Source: Heterobilharzia americana (taxonomy: Eukaryota > Platyhelminthes > Trematoda > Strigeidida > Schistosomatidae). Taken from it: a stretch of DNA of 64,000 nt. The stretch is from NCBI GenBank assembly GCA_944470555.2, contig OX104132.1:6891755-6955754 (forward strand), in the 5' to 3' direction. Shown one piece after another: positions 51,864 to 62,403 of this stretch (position 1 is its first letter; each line of letters opens with the position of its first letter). Under the pieces are notes generated by a model. That model ran no database searches and was not told where the DNA came from. It worked only from the letters and a program-made list of their open reading frames with translations. Both the position numbers and the translations under genes were made by a program.

Positions 51864-51910
51864 GTACTGCTGAGTGGTTCCATACTAGGATGAAAACGAC
51901 TGTCCGGTCC
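51864..51910 (+). ncRNA. Hammerhead-like motif with mutated core
   Basis: GTACTG (51864-51869) can pair with CGGTCC (51905-51910) as helix I. GTTC and GGAT form helix II around a short loop, using wobbles. GAAA is at 51892-51895, helix III is a two-pair stem AC/GT around GACT, and the cleavage triplet GTC is at 51902-51904. The core reads CTGAGTG (51870-51876) instead of CUGANGA, so invariant G8 and A9 are changed. The fold is preserved but catalysis should be lost. It is likely a relic of the same class as 3999-4062. Confidence 0.55.
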
Positions 51911-52365
51911 TTTCAGATTTTGAATTTTTCCTAGCTGATGTCAGTCTGTGATGAGTACCGCCTTGAGAAAGTAAGAAAGAAAGGTTAGATATTTGTGCAA
52001 TATTAGAATAAACATTTTATGGGAAGAAGACAGTAAACTTTGGTAGAATGTTCTAACTAATGTCACTCGCGAGATAGTAAGGCGAAATGATTTCATAATT
52101 ACGTGGAGGCAACAAAGTGTTGCCAAAATCTTGGAATTGTAAGCAATAAGATGAATACAACTTGGAGAGCGAAGGTAGGTTTGGAAGTGGATGGAAAGAG
52201 GAAATGGAAATTACGAGGGTCATAAAATCTTATGGTTACAGATTCACGAGATGAAGGTTACCAAAGTAAAGTAAAATTGACACCTGTACTTTTTTGAGTA
52301 CCATATTCACTTCTGAGTCTTTTAATCGCAATTGCCTGAGCAAAGTAGGAAATTTTGAGTTTCGT
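51911..52365. other. Intergenic sequence, nothing recognised
   Basis: AT-rich sequence with no supported gene or repeat. Confidence 0.5.
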
Positions 52366-52513
52366 TTGTTCACTATTCACTTTGAATAACTTTGATCACC
52401 ACCATCATGCATATTATCAGATAAATTCCAAAAGACCGAGATATTCGAAGCCTGTGACCTTGATGACTCAAAGTTTTCACAATATGTTCAGAAATGCGAA
52501 CATGAAGCCTCCT
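52366..52513 (+). repeat. Dispersed repeat, inverted partner of 3385-3512
   Basis: Matches the minus strand of 3385-3512 from TTCACTATTCACTTTGAA through AAATGCGAACAT. It joins abruptly to a truncated CR1 fragment at about 52512. The family is unknown. Confidence 0.7.
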
Positions 52514-52682
52514 ACTGAGTGCTTGAAGAGGTTGCAAGTTGGTTTTGCAATCACCTCGGCGCAGTTTTTTAGATTCACCGGTCTCAGGTTTTCGTAGCCA
52601 GGGGACTTGCTTTGACGGAGCCCAAATGGTTTCTCCGATACCTTTTTCTCTGTGAATGGGATTTGGTAGAGTTATTCATTAC

Positions 52683-53169
52683 TTATGGTCTGGTCGATGT
52701 CGTAACGAGTGGGTGTAGATTTGGTGTCAGCATTAATTTAAGCTGGAAGTTTGAGCTCAGAAGCTCAGCTATCCCTAGACTCCTTAGCTCACCTGGATCA
52801 CGGCTTGTTATAAGATATGCTCCTTTGCTGGTTAACTTCGTACCTGATATCGAAAAGAACAGGTTTTGGGGAATGCCTTGCAATATCCCCTCCAATTTTG
52901 TTTGATGGCTAAACATGTCATTACGTACTCTTATGTTGCATTGGTTGCGAATTCTCTTGTGGTTCAAAAAGTTCAACTCCCTCGGTGACGAATGCAACTT
53001 GAACTAAGCCTGCTTCTTGGTCTGAAGTAGCCCCTCTGTCCCAAGCCTTAGCTGTTAGGTCCTCAGTGATGGTCTGTGTTACCTCTGATGCACTGTGACT
53101 GATGTCCCCAACGACTATTTCTTTCATCTTAACCCAGTGTTCATCTGTTGTCAGATGGGTCCAATCCAC
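52683..53169 (-). pseudogene. CR1 linker between endonuclease and RT
   Basis: Two frames (53169-52921 and 52997-52683) carry sequence typical of the region before RT in CR1-type proteins: a KRIRNQCNIRVRNDMF stretch, then FFSISGTKLTSKGAYL. It leads toward the start of RT at about 52620. No catalytic residues are expected. Confidence 0.55.
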
Positions 53170-53344
53170 AGGCCATGATGCATTCGTGAGGTAATCTCTA
53201 GTAGTTTCTTATTTGGCCTTGCCGTAGCAAGGCGTCTCCCGTTACACAGCTTCATTAGTAATCATCGAGAAAGTTGTTACTGCGTGATCAGTGAAGCCAA
53301 GAGGGATTTGATACACATATCCTCAGTGACAAGGTCATCGCTCG

Positions 53345-54014
53345 TCAGAACGTAGTCCGGGAGCGATGTATTTCCGTCAGGTCCCGGCACATGGCATCAC
53401 CCACTCTTTCTGAGAAACTGACGGCCTTAGTTGCGGTCTCCAGCTTCTGACTGAAAGATCTGGCGTGCCTCCCTTCCATGTCGAAGAAGATACACAGAGC
53501 GTTGAAGCCACCAGCAATGATTACTGAGTTGTAATCTGTAGGAGCGGTCACCAAGATCGCCTTGACGACCATTTCCTTACGTGTGGTGGAGCTAGTGGGG
53601 GACCGAAGTATGACCTCGAGCAGGTATTTGATACGATGAAGGGTGGAGCAGCAACACAAAGAGCCCAGGAGCCGGGGTTAGAGCCATATCTCTGACCACT
53701 CTTGCCTTAAAATGAGAGCTTACGTAGAGAGCCACTCTCCCTCCGGCTGTGCACTGTGTGTCTCTGGGGAAGAGTCCCATGCCAGCGACATGCATCCCTC
53801 TGTTGGAGATATCCGGTGACAGCCAAGATTCGGGGACAAACGTGATGTCGGAGTGCAGGAATTCATGCAGCATCTTCATCTCCGCTACTTTCCCTCTTAG
53901 TCCCCTAATTTTACTGTTCATACATGTTACGTTGTGTCTGGCAGGAAGGAAGTGGTTGTGTATTTCCGTGAGGGAGGCACTTACATGGTTGGATTTAGGA
54001 TTGTCAGTCCTCAC
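53345..54014 (-). pseudogene. CR1 endonuclease fragment
   Basis: The frame 54014-53592 reads MNSKIRGLRGKVAEMKML, then SDITFVPESWLSPDIS, GMGLFPRDTQCTAGGRVALY. This is the CR1/jockey-type endonuclease start: PESWLS corresponds to the catalytic TETWLS and carries the Glu. A second frame, 53659-53345, continues with TAPTDYNSVIIAGGFNALC, where the usual GDFNA has become GGFNA, so the catalytic Asp is lost. The two parts are in different frames. Inactive. Confidence 0.75.
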
Positions 54015-54429
54015 AGGATTGACTTCGCTCCATTTTGGCGCTTTACTTTCAACTTTCGCCTAGACTACGGCAGCAGGAGCTTCAGTGCTCGATGTACCTG
54101 ACCCACTAGCCAGTGCCTGTATGATAACCATCGGTTCCAGAGGTTTGAGAAGTTGCAATCTCTCTTCTTACCTGGTGGGTCTTGGCCTACTTTCGCAAGT
54201 GCGTGCTGAGCGACCCACGCAATCTTGCACGTTATGCCAAGAGTGTAGAACGTCTGTGAGGGAGGCATGCGAGTCAAATGGAATGGGGAGCGGTCTAGAG
54301 GTAGGGACGGACTTCAGGTGCGTTGGTCTTTACAGTATACTGGAGACCGAAAATATAAGGCAATCGGGAATTCATCAGTGGCCTAGTTCATGGCACACTC
54401 TGCTATTTAACTGATGACCATGCAGGGCT

Positions 54430-55520
54430 GCATACAGATGACGGCGACCGACATCTCTTGGCCAGTCTTTGAGGTTCTTCTCAGTTAAATTAGTCCCATT
54501 ATCAATAACTGCAATATCAGGTACTCACTAGCCACTGAAAACCTTCCTCGTAGCTCTGTTGGTTAGTTTCAAATCATAAATGTCTGCAGGCATTTTTTTC
54601 TCGGTATCTACAGTACAGATTCACCCGAAATGAAAATGAGCATGGATTTAGTAAGGAACTACGGTGATCTGAATAAATTCACTGCTGTGTCACTAGACAT
54701 AGACCATGGATTCCACACAGACTTCCATACGACGAACTATCCAAACAGTCAGAACATTCGCCTGACCTTCTCATAATATCAGCATGAATTTTTAGCCACC
54801 GGCATATTCGGCGTGTAATTGATTAAGTCTTCTGGGCTCCATGGTGTGCAGAATGTAGACCACCCAATACAGTAGAACCAATTGCCGGAAGAATAACAAT
54901 TCTGTTGTTCAAATATGAGAACCCTTCAGGACTTTGGGCTAATTCATCTCTCATTTCATAGAACTCATGGGATCTTCACATGCACTGAGGATTCTAGCAC
55001 TTCTTCGTTGCATTTATGGTGCTTCGTTGATACTCCCGAGCATCAAGTATAACTTGTGTTGTGATAGGTCGTGACTTAATTAATAAACAGTTAGTATCAG
55101 TAGGAGAAGTCTCGAATGAAGAAAAACGCTGCCGGAAATTCACATGAAGTGTGCCTTCATCCTATCTATGTTCAAGTGCACATTCATGGTAACTCAGTTC
55201 TAAGTTCTACCTCTAGACCACAGCTGCCGATGATCTATTTGGAGATTACCTACATGGTCACTGAACTTCAAAGCTTGGTGATCAGTGACAATATGAAATC
55301 TCGTACAGAACTGAAACATGTGGAAATGTCTTAATACTCAGGTAATCATTGTAGCTCCTTTCTGTTCTTGGAAATACACCCATGCATTCCGACTTAGGAG
55401 TATTGAATTACAAGCAACAACTTGTTCATTTGGCTCCAGTACCGCAGCTGTGCCTATCTGTAGAAGCATCTGTGGTAAGGACATACTTATTTTCGGGGAG
55501 AAAGTTTTCGGAAAAGCTTG
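54430..55520 (-). pseudogene. Decayed Ty3/gypsy pol remnant (RNase H and integrase)
   Basis: Translating the minus strand with frame changes gives, from about 55515 downward, a RNase H start (YVLTTDASTD) and VTDHQALKFSDHVGN. Further down, at about 54840-54760, HSAHHGAQKT and a later Cys pair resemble the integrase zinc-binding domain. Near 54510 a VID-NGT-like stretch resembles the second catalytic motif of the core. Stops and indels are frequent, so no frame longer than about 70 codons remains. This element differs from the gypsy copy at 56310 and has the opposite orientation. The assignment is by motif recognition only. Confidence 0.5.
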
Positions 55521-56304
55521 ATTATTCGTAAGCTGTTGTGTCCGCTAAAATGTTTTCACGGCGTCGATCTCATATGGACTGCTGACTACGAACGGTATTG
55601 GAATGTGTGGACGATAATTGCGCGAAGTTGCAAGTAGATGTGGAGCGGGACTGTAAAGTACTGATCTATGATATCGAAACCAGTCGGAGAACAACGGGGG
55701 CATTCCGAGAAAATGTGACGAGTAAGCCTGTTTCCAAAAGAGCGATAGCTTGCTGGAAATCTCCCGGAACTAAGCGCCTTCCTAAGCTTTTCCGTTTCCA
55801 TGCTTCGGCAAAATGAACTGCAAATTACTTTACATAACTCTTACACATACTCTTTCTAGAAGTGCAGTTAACGTAACCTCCCGTTAAATTAAGATCACAA
55901 TTGACAAATGCTTCGAAGATATCGAGAAACACCGGGTATATATCGGACTCATCACATTAGAACATGTGAAGCATGACACAAATGAAGACTTGATAGTTAA
56001 GTCAACGAAGTAAAGTGATATATTCGGCACAAAACAACACAGCACGTTTAAATATTTTTAACGGATATGCACAGTTGTGCGGACAAATTTAAACAAATTA
56101 AAGCTTAAGTTAGTACTTCGAAGGCAACATGGAATTGAGGAATCCTGAAAACTAGGGAACTTAAAACGAATTGCATCACTTACGTCGAAACAACACATAA
56201 TTCGGTATGTTACTTACTTCGCTCGCATTTTCAGAAATTAAATGCTGACGTTGCCAGAAAACATGTGGAAACCACCGGGTGGTTAGTACCCACCATGATG
56301 AAAA
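55521..56304. other. Intergenic sequence, nothing firmly recognised
   Basis: It may include more of the decayed gypsy pol on the minus strand near 55520-55800, but I could not identify motifs there. The rest, up to the gypsy target site, is AT-rich without features. Confidence 0.4.
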
Positions 56305-56309
56305 AGACT

Positions 56310-56655
56310 TGTAGCGTCACATACTTCCCCAAAATCAATAGCCTGGGGTTTGACGACTTTCGACATTGATGCTGACCTTGATAGTTCAACTGGACTCGCC
56401 AAGCCGAAGGCACCCGGTCAAGCATCCTGGCCATTTGGCACGCTGTCGTGTTACGTCGCACTGCCCGTATTCGACTCTCTAGCCAGTTAGCTGGAACGCA
56501 TCGGTATTTTGGCACAACCATCCAAATATACTATTCCATCCGGCGACTACGCTATCGTGTTCTTCCTTGGTCTCGTATTCGTGGGTATATAACAAGTCCG
56601 AATGATTAGTGATTGGTCTTTGCGTCTGTCAAGTTCGCACCAGGACAGGTCCTAA
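56310..56655 (+). repeat. Gypsy 5' LTR
   Basis: 346 bp beginning TGTAGCGTCACATAC and ending CCTAA, matched by 60380-60725 with four differences. It should hold the promoter of the element; GGTATATAACAAG near 56584 resembles a TATA region. No convincing tRNA primer-binding site was recognised after it. Confidence 0.92.
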
Positions 56656-56783
56656 ACTAGCGAGCCCGGCGTGATCACATATCCCGGCCAATGACAAATA
56701 TTGAATTGGTGAGCCTGTTCCATTTTATATTTGTTTATTGTTTTCATTTCGATAACACATATATCCACTTACTACACTTTCTC

Positions 56784-57371
56784 ATGTCCGACCACACTCC
56801 CAAGCTTATTCGTATTAAGCCGACTACGAGCACGATCTAACTCTTGCCATATTGGCCAGACAATGCAGAAACACGGTTTTTGTGTGCCAAGGCCAATTTC
56901 CGAGAACAGGGTGTCTCAGATCCTCAATCTCGATTTCTTGCTATCATACGGTCACTGCCGCTAGAATTAAACAGGTATGTTACAGCACGCATGTTTAATC
57001 CTGAAGTAAGTGATCCTTATGCACTTCTTACTGCTGCACCCTTGAAGAAAAGCGATCTCACAGATTGCCAGCGCCTAGACGAATTACTTCGCAACATCGA
57101 GCTGGGCAGCCACTCAGCTACTGAATTTCTCGCACGCGTGAGAGAAGTTGTGGGTGCACGAACATTCGACGATGGCCTTTTCCGAGAACTATTTCTCTCA
57201 AAACTACCGCAACCGGTGCAAACGGTGTTGGTGACACCGCAATCAGTCCCACCCGATGACCTGGCAGCCTCGGTAGATAAAATACTGGAGATTTCTAGAA
57301 GACCCATATCCAGCGTATATTCTGTCTGCGACAAACCAGAGAGCCAGGATTCAGAGGTGCAACTCTGTTAA
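56784..57371 (+). pseudogene. Gypsy gag, capsid region
   Basis: ATG at 56784 starts MSDHTPKLIRI, but TAA at 56838-56840 stops the frame. After that stop the same frame is open to 57371 and carries gag-like sequence: WPDNAETRFLCAKANF, LPLELNRYVTARM, YALLTAAPLKKSD and FRELFLSKLPQPVQTVL, a capsid pattern seen in gypsy-type elements of schistosomes and insects. It ends with an abrupt stop, and the zinc-finger part follows in another frame. Gag would form the particle in an active element. Confidence 0.82.
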
Positions 57372-57375
57372 ACAG

Positions 57376-57693
57376 TTGCTACGATCTCAAGGTACTAGTT
57401 CACATAGAACTCCACAGAAACGTGTCTTAGTGCATCGCAGCAAAACGCGTGGTAGCCTCAAAACTAAACCTAACAAGGTGGAAAACCCTGAGTGGTGCTG
57501 GTTTCATAATACTTACGAAGACGAAGCCAGGAAATGCCGGAAACCATGCAGTTTTAACAAGGACACAAACTCGGGAAACGGTCATGCCAGCACGTGTTCA
57601 CGCAACCGTAGCCGGCGGAAACAGCCGGTAGCTCTACGTCACCGACATAAAAACGAAAGTTCGCTACCTCGTCGACACCGGCGCAGAAGTTAG
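57376..57693 (+). pseudogene. Gypsy gag C-terminus (Cys/His block)
   Basis: A 105-codon frame, offset from the upstream gag frame, contains CWFHNTYEDEARKCRKPC. This matches the CxxHxxxxxxAxxCxxPC pattern of the nucleocapsid-like block that precedes protease in these elements. The downstream protease is in yet another frame, entering at about 57600-57660. Confidence 0.7.
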
Positions 57694-59350
57694 CTTTCTT
57701 CCGGCACCGACAAAGGAGCGTCATCTTAACCCATTCTTCAATCCTCAAGCAGCCAACGGCAAGGCAATCGCGACATTCGGGAGACAGTATGCCTACCTCA
57801 ACTTAGGTTTACGTAAACCTATTCACTGGATCTTCCTCCTGGCTGATGTCTCTATGCCTGTCACTGGCATAGACCTGCTAAACCATTACGATCTACTCGT
57901 AGATGCTCGCCGCCGACGACTGATAGATAACAACACAAAGTTATCTATTGGCGGCACCACCTATGTAGGTCCGAGTTTAGCCATCGTTAGAACCAAACAA
58001 TCAGACGACGCGTCCTACCAGACGGTTTTGGAGAAATATCCAGAGTTGCGACAACCAAAGCACACTCTTCCGTGCATAACCAGCAATGTTATGCATCACG
58101 TGACAACCACAGGTCCACCTGTGGCATCCAAAGCGTGCCGTCTAGCCCCCGATAAGCTCCAAACGGCGAAAAATGAATTCGACCACATGCTCGAACTGGG
58201 CATTATCAGACCGTCAAACAGTCCTTGGGCATCGCCATTGCACATGGTTCCCAAAAAGGATAGCAACGACTGGCGTCCAACCGGTGATTACCGAAGGCTT
58301 AACGCCAAAACAACTCCGGACTGCTACCCGATACCTCACGTTTACGATTTGACTGCAACCTTATGCGGAATGAACATTTTCTCCAAAATCGACTTGGTCA
58401 AAGCGTACAACCAGATACCTATGGCAGCAGAAGATATCGCGAAAACAGCCATTATTACTCCTTTTGGCCTGTTTGAATTCCTGCGCATGCCATTTGGTCT
58501 TCGGAATGCAGCACAAACATTCCAACGCTTTATGGATGATGTCTTCCGTGGTTTGAATTTTGTTCATGTCTACATCGATGACTGTCTAATTGCGAGTCCA
58601 GATAAGGAAATCCACCTCAAACATTTGGACCTCGCATTCGAAAGACTTAAAAAACATGGCATCACAGTCAACTTACAGAAGTGTGAAATAGGAGTTGAAT
58701 CACTCAGCTTCCTTGGGCATACCATTGACAACAAAGGTATACGCCCATTGAGAGATAAAGTGGCGGCTATCACAAACTATCCAGAGCCGACCACTGTGAA
58801 ACATCTCCGCACTTTCAATGGCCTGGTAAGTTATTACCGAAGGTTTATCCCTAACTGTGCCTCTGTCATGAGACCACTAACAGATCTACTTCGAGGAACT
58901 GCGAAGTTCGTGTCTCTGGACAACGCGGCTAGACTTGCTTTTTCTAAAGTCAAGGAAGCCATTTCGAACGCAACCATGCTTATGCATCATGACCCCAATG
59001 CTCCTTTGAGTATTGCTGTTGATGCATCTGATTCAGCAATTGGAGCAGTTTTGCAACAGTTGACTGACAACCAGTGGCAACCGTTAGCCTTTTTCTCGAG
59101 GCGGCTGCAAGACGCGGAAACAAGATACAGTACATTTGGTAGGGAACTCCTAGCTATGTACTGTTCTGTACGCCATTTTCGACATTCTGTGGAAGGTCGT
59201 GATTTCATTATTTTCACAGACCACAAACCGTTAACTTTTCCCTCAGCTCGGCGTCTGACAAATACTCCCCTCGTGAGTCGCGACAGCTGGATTACATTTC
59301 CCAGTTCACGTCAGATATCCGCCACATTTCTGGAGCAAACAACTCCGTAG
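57632..59350 (+). pseudogene. Gypsy pol: protease, reverse transcriptase, RNase H
   Basis: The frame opens after the TAG at 57629-57631. Protease: [14 protein letters not shown] (from 57662), with the DTG active site intact, then [64 protein letters not shown] (motif A Asp), [19 protein letters not shown] and YIDDCLIAS (motif C, near 58575). RNase [38 protein letters not shown] and [10 protein letters not shown] frameshift at about 59235 ends the frame early at 59350. The RT and protease motifs look intact, so this block decayed little. Confidence 0.92.
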
Positions 59351-59841
59351 CCGACGCACTATCACGAATAGCTTCGATAAATCATATCGAGGGCGTTGAT
59401 CTCGTTGAACTAGCTCGGCGTCAAAAGGAAGACCTTGAGCTGCATCATGAGTTGTCGTCCACAACTCTCAAGCTGCGACTTTGTCCGGTTGGATCAGACA
59501 AGGATACAATTTTGTGCGATGTCTCTGCTAGTCAACCACGCCCAATAGTTCCGAAGAGTTGTCGACGCAACGTCTTCAATACGTTGCACAAACTCTCTCA
59601 TCCAGGTGTACGAGCCACCATTAGGCTTATCGCACAGCGTTTCTGCTGGCCTGGGACGGGCAAAGACGTTAAGGAGCGGGCTCAGTCGTGCTTAGCTTGT
59701 CAAAAGTGCAAAGTCATGCGACACACGAAAAGCCCTTTAGGCTCTTTTCTAGCCCCAGACATGCGTTTCGACCACATCCATATAGATATTGTAGGACCCC
59801 TACAGAATCTAATGGATGTACCAACCCTTTCACTCGTGTAG
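59234..59841 (+). pseudogene. Gypsy integrase, zinc-binding domain and start of core
   Basis: This continues the pol protein in a new frame: [12 protein letters not shown] marks the end of RNase H, then HKLSHPGVRATIRLIAQRF and CLACQKCK form the HHCC zinc-binding region. FDHIHIDIVGPLQ carries the first catalytic Asp of the core. A second frameshift at about 59815 cuts it off, giving a stop at 59841. Confidence 0.87.
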
Positions 59842-60377
59842 ATCGTTTCACACAATAGCCGGAAGCAGTACCTATCAAGGATGTTACTACTGAAACAGTT
59901 GCTCGTGTTTTCGCAGAAAGATGGATCGCGAACTTCGGATGTCCATCTTACGTCACAACCAACCGTGGGTGCCAATTTGAATGTGGATAATTTCACGCTC
60001 TAGCGGCACTTTTAGGTTGCACCCAGCTCCGAACGACAGCCTACCATTCACAAGCAAATGGCATGGCAGAGCGTTTCCATCGACAGCTGAAAGCTTCCCT
60101 TTCTGCTGCAAACATAACTCAGTGGACCGAGTCTCTGCCTCTAGTCCTACTAGGTATTCGTAGCGCCTCGAAAGTTGGTGCTGGATGTGCCCCTGCAGAA
60201 CTCGTCTATGGGACCACTCTTCGCCTACCAGATGAGTTTGTTTCTCCTTCAACTTTCAAACATGTTTCCGACAGGGCATCTTATGTGACTATGCTCACAA
60301 ACGTGGAGAAACCACTGGGGTTTACTTCCGGCTGGTATCGTCTTAGGGTCCTCACGAACCCACTAGGGGGGAAGTGA
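59815..60377 (+). pseudogene. Gypsy integrase, remainder of core
   Basis: In the third frame the core continues with VDRFTQ, a TAG stop (about 59858), PEAVPIKDVTTETVA, and FGCPSYVTTNRGCQFE. The last normally reads TxDRGxQFE, so the second catalytic Asp is Asn (codon AAC, 59961-59963). A TAA follows near 59980. The third catalytic Glu is kept in NGMAERFHRQLKA. After VLLGIRSASK the tail is short and runs into the polypurine tract. The integrase would be inactive even if the frame were intact. Confidence 0.87.
60365..60374 (+). promoter_or_regulatory. Gypsy polypurine tract
   Basis: AGGGGGGAAG lies five bases upstream of the 3' LTR start, as expected for the primer of plus-strand synthesis. Confidence 0.8.
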
Positions 60378-60379
60378 TC

Positions 60380-60725
60380 TGTAGCGTCACATACTTCCCC
60401 AAAATCAATAGCCTGGGGTTTGACGACTTTCGACATTGATGCTGACCTTGATGGTTCAACTGGACTCGCCAAGCCGAAGGCACCCGGTCAAGCATCCTGG
60501 CCATTTGGCACGCTGTCGTGTTACGTCGCACTGCCCGTATTCGACTCTCTAGCCAGTTAGCTGGAACGCATCGGTATTTTGGCACAACCATCCAAATATA
60601 CTATTCCATCCGGCGACTACGCTATCGTGTTCTTCCTTGGTCTCGTATTCGTGGGTATATAACAAGTCCGAATGATTAGTGATTGGTCTTTGCGTCTGTC
60701 AAGTTCACACCAGGACAAATCCTAA
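60380..60725 (+). repeat. Gypsy 3' LTR
   Basis: Same 346-bp sequence as the 5' LTR with four differences. Followed by the AGACT duplication. Confidence 0.92.
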
Positions 60726-60782
60726 AGACTCATCGTAATAACAATGATTATTATTACTGGTAGTTGGAGATCACTCACAGTA

Positions 60783-61580
60783 TAGTGGCAAATAAGCCCT
60801 CAAAATCAACGATCTGGGCTACAACGGGTTCAATATTGATACTGGCCTTCATAGTTTTAATGAACTGGCTAAAGCGAAACCGCATGACCTTCGGCATGTT
60901 CACCTTCTTACAGCCAAGACCGAACGTCTTCAAGACCTTCTCTTCAATCCGTGTAAAACCGATTGCGAGCCTTGGTTAAAGGTCTACGTACCTCAGCATT
61001 TGCCTGCATAAACCTATGCACTGGATTTTTCCTGTAGTTGACACCTCATTACACAAAATTGTCACAGATTTTCTGAACCATTACGATCCGTTCTTGAATG
61101 CCTGTCAACACGACTGGTACATAGTGGCATGGAGTCGCCAGCTGGTGAGATCACCTACTTAGTTCAGAGTTTAGATATAGTTAAAACGAATCATTCAGTC
61201 GACTCCTTCTGTTCAACAGTTTAGGACAAATATACAGAATCGAGACAACTGATATATATTCTACCATGCATAGCCAGGAATGTTGAGCAACACATCACAA
61301 CAAAAAGTCCATCTTTGACATTCAAATCAAGCCGCCTAGCCTCTGATATGCTCAGAATGGAGGAGTACGAATTCAATCACGTGCTTGAACTTGGCATTAT
61401 CACCATCGAAAAACACTCCTCTGGCATCGACACTGTACACGGTACTTAGAAGAGATAGCAATGACTGGCGTCTGACCGGTGGTTACCAGTAGCTCAAAGC
61501 CAAAACAACTCCACGTTGATACACTGTGCCTCACATCTATGACTTGACTGTAACTTTAGGCGGAATGATCACGAAATGTG
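60783..61580 (+). pseudogene. Older, heavily decayed relative of the adjacent gypsy element
   Basis: 60783-60905 aligns loosely with the gypsy LTR (CTCAAAATCAACGATCTGGG against CCAAAATCAATAGCCTGGGG, and onward). 60905-61580 then aligns with the protease-to-RT part of the same family, around 57710-58380. TTTTCTGAACCATTACGATC corresponds to CTGCTAAACCATTACGATC, and a GATAGCAATGACTGGCGTC stretch has a near-identical partner in the RT. Gag and the rest are deleted. Many stops show much greater age than the neighbour. It is a separate insertion in the same orientation, just right of the younger copy. Confidence 0.75.
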
Positions 61581-62170
61581 TTTTTCTCTGACGATGGCTT
61601 TGTGGGTGCTTTTAAGAGTTGCATGTTGAAATGCGTTCCTAAGTTTTGGATTGTCCCTAGCAGATAACTCAATGCTTGTTATGATTATCCACAGGCATAA
61701 GGTTCTTTTGCTCAGTCTGAAAGTAAAATTTCTTGAAAAGCCACTGATTTAAAACTGTTGAAAAATGTTTTCCTTGGATGACATGTGTGATATATCCACG
61801 GCATTCACTGTATCCAGCGAGAATTCAAATGTGAGGGTTTACGGACAGTTCCTGTGCACAAAGTTGTGCAGAATAAATATTATTATCACTCACACATTGC
61901 CAGTGGGTATGTCCATAGACCTACGTTAAACACAGTTTGCAACTTCCGGGATCATAAGTGATGGCTTCTTTCCAATATCCAATATTGATAGTGCAAACGT
62001 AGAAAACTGGCAGTTTCTGATCTCTCACGTCTAGTTCTTAGGGCTTGGTTCGAGTTGTTCGGTTCACTCCTGCAGTGGACGATGAAATCCCCTCTGCTTT
62101 CTTGCTTTTAGCTTCGGTGAGGTGGATGTTTTGTGGGTCAGTAAGTTGTAATTTCTAGAGTGATTGAGGA
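61581..62170. other. Intergenic sequence, nothing recognised
   Basis: No long frames, repeats or RNA genes identified. Confidence 0.5.
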
Positions 62171-62254
62171 GCTACGGATTGCTGGGAAGGTTAGGGGGAC
62201 CATCGTGACTCCTGTCTGTGCAGGTACCCGAAAGAGAATGGTAAGGCAGTGGTA

Positions 62255-62365
62255 AAAGAATGAAGAAAGAAGAAAAAAGAAAGAAGAAAAACAATAATAA
62301 GGGAAGAGAAAAGGGAAGGAGAAGAAAAGGAGGGGTGAGAAGGGAAATAAGAACGAGAGAAAAGT
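62255..62365 (+). repeat. Purine-rich low-complexity tract
   Basis: Nearly all A and G on the plus strand (GAAGAAAGAAGAAAAAAG-like, GGGAAGGAGAAGAAAAGGA). It lies in the 3' UTR region of the CR1 element, where the coding strand is C/T-rich. Confidence 0.8.
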
Positions 62366-62403
62366 ATTTGGGAATTGTGCAAAGGGTGGCGTATGTTTGG
62401 CTC

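Larger units (their letters stand above)
52512..54415 (-). mobile_element. CR1-clade non-LTR retrotransposon fragment (endonuclease to start of RT)
   Basis: On the minus strand this reads from an N-terminal region (about 54415-54065), through an APE-type endonuclease, to a linker and the first part of RT. The last 100 bp or so (52512-52620) align with 63870-64000 of the CR1 element at the right end of the window, where RT begins (ACCTCGGCGCAGTTTTT shared). The copy therefore lacks most of RT, with a break at 52512. Loss of the 3' part is unusual for non-LTR elements, which normally lose the 5' part, so a later rearrangement is likely. Confidence 0.75.
56310..60725 (+). mobile_element. Ty3/gypsy LTR retrotransposon, degenerate
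   Basis: A 4416-bp element bounded by two 346-bp LTRs (56310-56655 and 60380-60725) and flanked by AGACT at 56305-56309 and 60726-60730, a 5-bp target duplication. The exact edge is ambiguous by a few A bases. The LTRs differ at four positions (one near 56380/60450, one in the AAGTTC(G/A)CAC stretch, and a GG/AA pair near the end). A polypurine tract AGGGGGGAAG (60365-60374) lies just before the 3' LTR. Gag, protease-RT-RNase H and integrase are present but split by stops and frameshifts. The part after the integrase core is short. Confidence 0.93.
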
